DNA of 64,000 nt, taken from positions 1,426,001 through 1,490,000 of the forward strand of contig NZ_JBMSEB010000001.1 of NCBI RefSeq assembly GCF_049446075.1, given 5' to 3'. Positions 58,583-64,000 of this stretch are shown here, in pieces. The notes under the pieces were generated by a model, which did not search any database, was not told the DNA's origin, and was given only the letters and a program-made list of their open reading frames with translations. Both the position numbers and the translations under genes were made by a program. The stretch comes from Humibacter sp049446075 (GTDB lineage Bacteria; Actinomycetota; Actinomycetes; Actinomycetales; Microbacteriaceae). Position 1 is the stretch's first letter. Every line of letters starts with the position of its first letter.

Positions 58583-60167
58583 GCTCTCCCGTGAGGTACA
58601 TGGTGACGCCCGCGGCCTTCGCAGCATCGATCGAGAGCTGGTCTCGAATGGATCCGCCCGGCTGCACGATGGCCTTCACGCCAGCCTGAATCAGGATCTC
58701 GGGGCCGTCCGGGAACGGGAAATAGGCATCCGATGCAGCGACCGATCCGACGGCCCGTTCGCCCGCGCGCTTGACCGCGAGGTCGCACGAATCGACGCGG
58801 TTCACCTGGCCCATCCCGACCCCGACGGATGCCTCCCCCGAGGCGAGCAGGATGGCGTTGGATTTCACCGCGCGGCACGCGGTCCAGGCGAACTCGAGGT
58901 CTGCCAGGGTGGCCGCGTCGGCCGGTTCGCCTGCCACGAGCGTCCACTCGGATGCCGGTGCGAAGTGGTGGTCCGCCACCTGCAGGAGCATGCCTCCGGA
59001 GAGCTGCTTGACCTCAGCGACCGGTGCCTGGAAGCCGGGCTGCAGCTTGAGGATGCGCAGGTCTTTCTTGGTCTGCAGCAGCTCGAGCGCTTCCGGCTCG
59101 TAGTCGGGTGCGACGATGACCTCGGTGAAGATCGGCTTGACGGACTGCGCCATGGCGAGTGTGACGGTGCGATTGGCCGCGATGACGCCGCCGAACGCGG
59201 AGGTGGGGTCGCACTCGTGTGCTTTGCGGTGGGCATCCGCTATGTCGTCGGAGACGGCGATGCCGCACGGGTTGGCGTGCTTGATGATGGCGACCGCGGG
59301 TCGTTCGAAGTCGAATGCGGCGCGTAGTGCGGCGTCGGCGTCGACGTAGTTGTTGTACGACATCTCTTTGCCGCCGAGCTGCTCCGCCTGAGCGATGCCG
59401 TTGCCTCCAGGCGATTCGAACAGTGCGGCGGGCTGATGGCTGTTCTCCCCGTAGCGGAGGGATGCCTTCCGCTGCCAGGTTGCTCCTACCCACGCGGGCA
59501 GTTGCGCGCCCTCGGCGTCGTCCGCATCGTCGGGCGCGAGCACGTTGCCGAGCCATGATGCGACGGCAACGTCGTAGCCGGCGGTGTGCCGGAATGCGTC
59601 GCGGGCGAGCTGTGTGCGGAGGGCGAGCGTCGTACCGCCCGAGGTGATGGCATCCGCCACGTCCTCGTACCGCGACGGGTCGACCACGACGGCGACGTTC
59701 GCGAAGTTCTTCGCCGATGCCCGCACCATCGCGGGACCCCCGATGTCGATCTGCTCGACGATCTCGATCGGCTCGGCTCCCGACGCCACGGTCTGTGCGA
59801 ACGGGTAGAGGTTCACGACGACGAGCTCGAAGGGGCGGATGCCCAGCTCTGCCAGCTGCGTCTCGTGATCTTCGAGGCGCAGGTCGGCGAGCAGGCCTGC
59901 GTGCACTGCGGGATGCAGGGTCTTGACGCGTCCTCCGAGCGACTCGGGGAATCCCGTCAGCTCGGAAACGTCGGTCACGTCGATGCCGGCATCGCGGATG
60001 GTGCGCGCCGTGTTGCCTGTCGAGACGAGTTCGACGCCAGCCCTGTTCAGCACGGTGGCGAGCTCCACGATTCCGGTCTTATCCGTGACGGAGAGCAGAG
60101 CCCGACGCACCGGGATGACGTTGCGTTCGCGATAGAGGCTCGGGTCGGCTGCGTGGGCGGCGCTCAT
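58566..60167 (-). CDS. purH: Bifunctional AICAR formyltransferase / IMP cyclohydrolase
   Basis: Carries out the last two steps of purine synthesis: formyl transfer to AICAR from 10-formyl-tetrahydrofolate and ring closure to IMP. The 533 residues match the family. The N-terminal MGS-like cyclohydrolase domain (about 18-150) shows ALLSVTDKTGIVELA, LVSTGNTARTIRDAGI, GRVKTLHPAVHAGLLA and VVVNLYPFAQTV. The formyltransferase domain shows QRKASLRYGENSHQPAALF, the catalytic Lys-His in AIIKHANPCGIA, and the C-terminal FPFPDGPEILIQAGVKAIVQPGGSIRD, described here in parts: FPFPDG and AIVQPGGSIRD. ATG 60167 overlaps the purN stop by 4 bases (ATGA), so the genes are coupled. The C-terminus is ERHFFH, as usual. 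Confidence 0.98.
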   Translation of the reverse strand: MSAAHAADPSLYRERNVIPVRRALLSVTDKTGIVELATVLNRAGVELVSTGNTARTIRDAGIDVTDVSELTGFPESLGGRVKTLHPAVHAGLLADLRLEDHETQLAELGIRPFELVVVNLYPFAQTVASGAEPIEIVEQIDIGGPAMVRASAKNFANVAVVVDPSRYEDVADAITSGGTTLALRTQLARDAFRHTAGYDVAVASWLGNVLAPDDADDAEGAQLPAWVGATWQRKASLRYGENSHQPAALFESPGGNGIAQAEQLGGKEMSYNNYVDADAALRAAFDFERPAVAIIKHANPCGIAVSDDIADAHRKAHECDPTSAFGGVIAANRTVTLAMAQSVKPIFTEVIVAPDYEPEALELLQTKKDLRILKLQPGFQAPVAEVKQLSGGMLLQVADHHFAPASEWTLVAGEPADAATLADLEFAWTACRAVKSNAILLASGEASVGVGMGQVNRVDSCDLAVKRAGERAVGSVAASDAYFPFPDGPEILIQAGVKAIVQPGGSIRDQLSIDAAKAAGVTMYLTGERHFFH

Positions 60168-60760
60168 GCTGTTGCCAGTTCCTTCAGGTCGATGTGTCCG
60201 TTGGCGATGTCGAGAACGGCCTGTATGAGAAGGCGGCGCTCCACGATCTTGATGCGCTCGTGCAGCCCGGCTTCGGTGTCGTCGGACAGCACGGGTACGC
60301 GCTCCCGGGCGATGATCGGACCGGTGTCGACTCCGTTGTCGACGATGATCACGCTCGCCCCGGTCTGGCTGACGCCGGCTTCGACGGCATCCCGCACGGC
60401 GTGCGCACCAGGGAATTCGGGCAGGAACGCCGGATGCGTGTTGATCATGTTCGGGCTGAGCGCTTCGACGACCCGCGGTGGGAACAGCCGCATGAATCCG
60501 GAGAGAATGACCAGGTCAGGGGCCCATTGCGTGATCTGCTCGAGCATGGCGTCGCCCCACTCGGCCCGGTCGTCGAATGACGAGAACGCGACGGTGAACG
60601 TGGGGATGCCGAACTCCTCGGCGACCTCGAGGCCTCCCGCGTCGTCGCGGTCGCTACCTACGGCGACCACGCGTGCCGGGAACTGCGCATCTTCGGATGC
60701 CTCGAGCAGCGAACGCAGGTTGGATCCCTGGCCCGAGACCAGCACGACGAGCGACAGCAC
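60164..60760 (-). CDS. purN: Phosphoribosylglycinamide formyltransferase
   Basis: Transfers a formyl group from 10-formyl-tetrahydrofolate to GAR, the third step of purine synthesis. The 198 residues fit the PurN family. Seen: VLVSGQGSNLRSLLEA (6-21, phosphate-binding loop), LSGFMRLFPP, the catalytic INTHPAFLPEFPG with Asn and His, and VDNGVDTGPII with the catalytic Asp. It starts with GTG at 60760; there is no ribosome binding site, but TAGGCT ends 6 bp upstream, so the purN-purH mRNA is probably leaderless. Upstream lies the repeat-rich region and the 13E12 gene. Confidence 0.97.
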   Translation of the reverse strand: MLSLVVLVSGQGSNLRSLLEASEDAQFPARVVAVGSDRDDAGGLEVAEEFGIPTFTVAFSSFDDRAEWGDAMLEQITQWAPDLVILSGFMRLFPPRVVEALSPNMINTHPAFLPEFPGAHAVRDAVEAGVSQTGASVIIVDNGVDTGPIIARERVPVLSDDTEAGLHERIKIVERRLLIQAVLDIANGHIDLKELATA

Positions 60761-60766
60761 GCGTCA

Positions 60767-60772
60767 AGCCTA
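60767..60772 (-). promoter_or_regulatory. -10-like element TAGGCT for a leaderless purNH mRNA
   Basis: TAGGCT on the minus strand ends 6 bp before the GTG start of purN; no Shine-Dalgarno sequence is present. Confidence 0.4.
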
Positions 60773-60924
60773 CCGGCGGCGGGCGGCCGTTCCGCGCGGA
60801 TGAGCGGAAGGTGCCGGGCGGCAGAGCGGGAGAGCGGGAGGTGCTGGGCAGGAGCGAGTGCGGGCGACGACGCGGCTGGAGAGATAAACACACACATCAC
60901 GTGCGATGCGGGATGCGCCTCATG
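60773..60924. other. Intergenic stretch upstream of purN
   Basis: No gene seen. GAGCGGGAG-type short direct repeats occur at about 60826-60842; otherwise nothing recognisable. Confidence 0.4.
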
Positions 60925-60980
60925 CTGCGCCGAGAGCGCTGCGCCGAGAGCGCTGCGCCGAGAGCGCTGCGCCGATCGCG
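60925..60980. repeat. 14-bp tandem repeat, four units
   Basis: CTGCGCCGAGAGCG occurs exactly at 60925, 60939 and 60953, then with changes at 60967 (CTGCGCCGATCGCG). It lies between purN and the 13E12 gene. Confidence 0.85.
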
Positions 60981-61056
60981 CTGTGTCGATCGCAAGAGGA
61001 GAGCAGGGCGAGAGAAGGGCGAGAGCAGGGCGAGAGGATCCCCGAGGCGAGAAGAC

Positions 61057-61182
61057 GGAGCGAGACGACCGAGACGACAAGAGCGAGACAAGCTGACCGA
61101 GACGACAAGACCGAGACAAGCTGACCGAGACGACAAGACCGAGACAAGCTGACCGAGACAAGCTGACCGAGAGGACAAGGCC
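61057..61182. repeat. Second 14-bp tandem array, nine units of two alternating types
   Basis: Type A, GAGACAAGCTGACC, is at 61085, 61113, 61141 and 61155. Type B, GAGACGACAAGACC or close variants, is at 61071, 61099 and 61127. Degenerate units flank at 61057 and 61169. A and B alternate, giving a 28-bp higher-order unit. The period equals that of the unrelated array at 60925. Confidence 0.85.
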
Positions 61183-61193
61183 AGACGCTCCCA

Positions 61194-61213
61194 CCGTCAT
61201 GTGCGCATGACGG
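61194..61213 (-). terminator. Hairpin overlapping the stop codon of the 13E12 gene
   Basis: CCGTCATG-TGCG-CATGACGG, perfect 8-bp stem with a 4 nt loop, including the TGA stop (61197-61199). No T run follows; likely a factor-assisted or mRNA-stabilising end. Confidence 0.5.
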
Positions 61214-62612
61214 TTGTGGTGGTCTTCTTTCCTGGTGGTGTGAGGGCGCGGGATTTGGTGGTGCGTCGCCATTGTCGTGTGCGGTCGATCCACACCGGTG
61301 GTCGTACGTAGGGGATGCCGTCGTGGATGGTGATCTGCCATCCGGAGGTGTCGATGGTGTGGTGGTGGTACCAACACAGCAGCACCCCGTTGTCGGTGTG
61401 GGTGGGTCCACCGCGGGACCATTCTTGGACGTGGTGGATTTCGCACCATCCGGCGGGAATTGCACAGCCGGGGATGGTGCAGCCGCCGTCGCGGAGGCTG
61501 ATGCCGCGGCGTTGTTGTGGGGTGAACCCGCGTTCCGGGGACCCTAACGCGATCAGACGTCCGCCCGGGCTGAAGTACCCTTTCTGCACCCCGCCGGTGC
61601 AGATGAACTGCTTCACCGTACCGATCGAGACAGGTTCTGGGATTCCGTCGATCCACCCCGCACCGGTGCCTGAGGTGAGCTCGTCGGCGGATACGGACAC
61701 CAGCACGGTGGGGGCAGCACCGCCGATGGTGGGCATGTCGGCGCTGCGGGAGGCGGCATCCAGGATGCTGATCAACGCGTCATGCCGTTGCTGCGCCGGG
61801 GTGCGGGGATCCCCGGACACCAGCGCTTCGGCGTGTTGTTCGGGGGTGAGGAAGCGGCCGGTGGTTTTCGGGGACAGGAACGCATCCAACAACCGGTCCA
61901 GTCTGCCGGCCAGTTCCGGAATTGCCGCCAACCGGTACACCGACACGTCCCCCCGGGTCCCGGTTTTGCTGAACCCGCGGTGCAGCATCGCTGCCGCCTC
62001 CCGCGGTGCCACACCATCCGGATCCAGGGCAACCTGCCATTGCAGGGCCTGCACTCGCGTCTGGTCCGCGGTGAACGGGGTGATGCGTTCCCCGGTAGCC
62101 GTGTCGACCCCGAGCACACATCCGACCAGGGCGTGTTCGGCCGCCTCGAGCAGCACTGGTTCTGCCCGGTTCTCCACCGCACCAAGGCAGCTGATGATCA
62201 CAGCAGCGGCGTCAACACCGATTTCGCCGTCGCCCATCGCCTCGGCGACAGCTGGGAACTTCCCCGGCAGGGCGTCGCCCGTCAGCGTCTGCCGGCCGCG
62301 AACCCCAGCCCCAAGGCGGCATCGTTGCACGGCGGTGCGTTCGGCGACCTGCGTGACCCGGGCGATCAACTCGTAGGCGGTGCGGCAGCCATGCTTGGCC
62401 GACAACCGGTCGGACCCGAGCACGGGGCGGGAGCGTTCTGCTGCTTCGGCCGCCACCGCCACCCGCAGCGCATCCACGGTACGACCGAGGTTCTCGATCG
62501 CCGCCATCGCCGCCAACAACACCGCATCACTGAGGGCGGGAACCTCGTCAACGGTCACCGTGGCACGAGCAGCAGCAGTGACTGCTTCCAGCTGTTCGGT
62601 GATCTCGTTCAT
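61197..62612 (-). CDS. 13E12-type DUF222 protein with C-terminal HNH endonuclease domain
   Basis: A 471-residue protein of the actinobacterial 13E12 repeat family: an N-terminal DUF222 region (about residues 10-330) and a C-terminal HNH nuclease domain. The HNH part is clear: DGGCTIPGC (zinc-ligand Cys pair), then WCEIHHVQEWSRGGPTHTDN with the catalytic His pair, then GVLLCWYHHHTID. Such genes occur in several scattered copies per genome in actinobacteria and are thought to behave as mobile or homing-like elements; their biological role is unsettled. ATG 62612 was chosen because DUF222 proteins start near here and GGTGGAA precedes it; the longer frame to 62858 encodes repetitive sequence. It lies between perM-like and purN genes that are neighbours in mycobacteria, which suggests insertion. 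Confidence 0.92.
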   Translation of the reverse strand: MNEITEQLEAVTAAARATVTVDEVPALSDAVLLAAMAAIENLGRTVDALRVAVAAEAAERSRPVLGSDRLSAKHGCRTAYELIARVTQVAERTAVQRCRLGAGVRGRQTLTGDALPGKFPAVAEAMGDGEIGVDAAAVIISCLGAVENRAEPVLLEAAEHALVGCVLGVDTATGERITPFTADQTRVQALQWQVALDPDGVAPREAAAMLHRGFSKTGTRGDVSVYRLAAIPELAGRLDRLLDAFLSPKTTGRFLTPEQHAEALVSGDPRTPAQQRHDALISILDAASRSADMPTIGGAAPTVLVSVSADELTSGTGAGWIDGIPEPVSIGTVKQFICTGGVQKGYFSPGGRLIALGSPERGFTPQQRRGISLRDGGCTIPGCAIPAGWCEIHHVQEWSRGGPTHTDNGVLLCWYHHHTIDTSGWQITIHDGIPYVRPPVWIDRTRQWRRTTKSRALTPPGKKTTTTVMRT

Positions 62613-63092
62613 GGTTCCACCCAACCACCACCCACCGACAATCCCGCAAACAAACCCCAGATCAACCCCTGTTTCCTGTGGACAACGATGCGAGCCAGTG
62701 GGCTGTGGAGGACAAGACGTCGAGCGGTCGTGGGTGGACTGGACGTCGGCGGACTCGACGTCGGCGGACTCGCCGACACGACTTTCATGGACTCGAGATG
62801 CCACGAGGTTAGGCGGACGACCGCGCAAAGACGTTCTGGACGAAGGGCGCACAAACACTCAACCGCACTACCCGCACGCGTCGTCCAAGAACAACCGCGG
62901 GATCGTCACCGAGGGACCTGTCGGGACCAATCGGGACCCGAGGGACCCACCGGGACCTAAAGGATGCCCAGCTGACCGCACCCGTCGCATCGGTCATACG
63001 GCCCCGAGTCGCCTCGGTCGTACGGCCCCGATATCCAACCTGAACCACGCATCCGGCCCCACAGGCACCCAGCCCAAGGGCACGAGGTCGTC
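62613..63092. other. Intergenic region with several short repeats upstream of the 13E12 gene
   Basis: No gene is supported. It holds a 15-bp direct repeat GACGTCGGCGGACTC (about 62742-62771), five GGGACC words spaced 9-10 bp (62913-62957), and an 18-bp near-duplicate TCGGTCATACGGCCCCGA / TCGGTCGTACGGCCCCGA (about 62989-63030, 24-bp period). Confidence 0.6.
62913..62957. repeat. Five GGGACC words at about 10-bp spacing
   Basis: GGGACC begins at 62913, 62923, 62933, 62942 and 62952. The 9-10 bp spacing puts each on nearly the same helix face. Confidence 0.7.
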
Positions 63093-64000
63093 CTACCCGT
63101 CGTCCCCGTCAGACGTCTCGTGCCGGGCGAACTCGGGTTCCGCGAAGTCACGTTCCCGGTAAGCCCGCGGAAGTCGCCCTCGGGGAGTCGGCACGCGCGG
63201 CGCCGACGGACGAACCAGACCCCTCGCGCCTATGCGCGAGCCGCCATCCGGACCTGTCTCCCGGTCAGAAGGCTCAGCGGCGTTCCGCGACCTTCCCGAC
63301 TCCGAGGTCCGCGACTTGCTGGGCTCTGGCCTCCCCGACTCCGCCTTCCCAGCCTTGGAGCTGCGCGCCTTCCGATCTTTCGTCGACGGCGCATCCTTCG
63401 CACCGCGAGCGTCGGCGGCAGACCTATTAGCCGTCGCCGCGCGGCCGTCCTCCCCGCCACGAGCATCCTCGGCGGCCCAAATGTCCTCAACACCACGGGC
63501 GTCCCTCGCGCCCTTCGACGACCCGGAACTCAGGTCAGACTCTCTCCCGTCGGCGGCAAAGGACCACACATCGTCGGCGTCGTCGTCCAGGTGCGCGAGC
63601 CATCCGGCCATGGCGCCGGTGCCAGCGGATGCCTGTCCACTCGTCGCCGCTCGCGTCGGCTCTGCAGCGAAACCGCCGATCCGACGCTCACGCAGACTCA
63701 CGCGAGCCGCGGCTTCCGCGGGTTGTCTGCGCACCGCGATCCCGATCGCGGCACCGACCCCCACCTCGACCACGATGGCTGCACCGACCAGCAGCGGATT
63801 CGGTCCGGCATGCTGCAGACGTCCGGGACCAATCGCGCCCGCGGACCACCACGCGAACAGTCCGAGCACGATCCCGGAGCAGACCGCGCTCAGCACCACG
63901 ACGAGCGCGAGGCGTCCAGCGCCCCACCCCGGCATCCGGTCGAGTCGGCGTCGCGACAGGATGCCCGCACCCACGCCGCACAACACGGGAATGAGTACCG
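63093..64000 (-). CDS. PerM-like (DUF6350) membrane protein, C-terminal part, 5' end outside window
   Basis: The frame is open from the window edge (about 302 codons visible). The first residues continue a membrane protein (VLIPVLCGVGAGILSRRR), followed by two helices (LALVVVLSAVCSGIVLGLFAWW; PLLVGAAIVVEVGVGAAIGIAV) with GAIGPGRLQHAGPNPL between them. That loop and helix pair are as I recall for DUF6350/PerM, a mycobacterial cell-division-linked membrane protein. The last 190 residues are a long charged cytoplasmic tail rich in Asp, Glu, Lys, Arg, Ser and Ala with no fold visible. Gene order supports the call: in mycobacteria perM lies directly before purN and purH. The internal GTG at 63986 is not the true start. 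Confidence 0.65.
   Translation of the reverse strand, partial: VLIPVLCGVGAGILSRRRLDRMPGWGAGRLALVVVLSAVCSGIVLGLFAWWSAGAIGPGRLQHAGPNPLLVGAAIVVEVGVGAAIGIAVRRQPAEAAARVSLRERRIGGFAAEPTRAATSGQASAGTGAMAGWLAHLDDDADDVWSFAADGRESDLSSGSSKGARDARGVEDIWAAEDARGGEDGRAATANRSAADARGAKDAPSTKDRKARSSKAGKAESGRPEPSKSRTSESGRSRNAAEPSDRETGPDGGSRIGARGLVRPSAPRVPTPRGRLPRAYRERDFAEPEFARHETSDGDDG

Noticed and set aside
58464..58689. Small plus-strand ORF starting at ATG 58465 in the palindrome
   Set aside because: No ribosome binding site, overlaps the purH 3' end antisense, and has no recognisable domain.
60925..61182. Possible CRISPR array
   Set aside because: The units are 14 bp and directly adjacent with no unique spacers.
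61197..62858. Longer 553-codon version of the 13E12 gene
   Set aside because: The extra 82 codons cover a repetitive intergenic sequence; the family start and a purine-rich ribosome site fit ATG 62612.

Overview
The window is GC-rich DNA (roughly 70% by eye) from a Gram-positive actinobacterium, most likely a member of the Microbacteriaceae or a close relative. Supporting signs are a monomeric isocitrate dehydrogenase, an MsiK-style sugar ABC operon without its own ATPase, a 13E12/DUF222 HNH gene, a perM-purN-purH neighbourhood, a class E sortase type wall signal (LAPTG), many apparently leaderless genes, and heavy use of the word GGATGC/GCATCC. No rRNA, tRNA, CRISPR array, prophage or insertion sequence was recognised.

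Layout. 1-1.8 kb: the start of a FUSC-type membrane protein and an acyltransferase-3 enzyme. 1.9-9.6 kb: a minus-strand alpha-mannoside uptake and breakdown cluster (ROK regulator, lipoprotein solute-binding protein, two permeases, GH38 alpha-mannosidase). 9.8-12.9 kb: plus-strand monomeric NADP isocitrate dehydrogenase, a GNAT acetyltransferase and an alkyltransferase-like protein. 13.1-16.8 kb: a two-gene heterodimeric ABC exporter. 17-19 kb: a 43-codon small ORF, an alpha/beta hydrolase and a divergent TetR regulator with two matching operators between them. 19-20.1 kb: a valine/leucine dehydrogenase. 20.2-20.8 kb: a non-coding stretch rich in repeats. 20.8-24.9 kb: a membrane-fused dimethylargininase, an MFS transporter, and an ArsR / RibD-like reductase / SRPBCC operon.

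25.0-58.2 kb is one uninterrupted reading frame of about 11,066 codons (about 1.1 MDa), just over half of the window. It has a signal peptide, a Pro-Thr stalk, about twelve tandem 1.15-1.19 kb repeats with flanking degenerate copies, several further repeat classes, a possible carbohydrate-binding module, RTX-like motifs, a Calx-beta-like module, a proline-rich wall spanner and a C-terminal LAPTG-TM-Arg sortase signal. It reads as a giant wall-anchored surface fibre or adhesin and is the outstanding feature. 58.6-60.8 kb: purH and purN, overlapping by 4 bp. 61.2-62.6 kb: a 13E12/DUF222 HNH gene flanked by unusual short tandem repeats and sitting between purN and what looks like the C-terminal part of perM (63.1 kb to the window edge).

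The mannosidase cluster, the ArsR operon, the TetR/hydrolase pair and the ABC pair each look like self-contained transcription units with visible candidate control sites. The giant gene has its own well-spaced promoter at 58277-58305 and ends inside a hairpin-forming repeat at 24976-25009.
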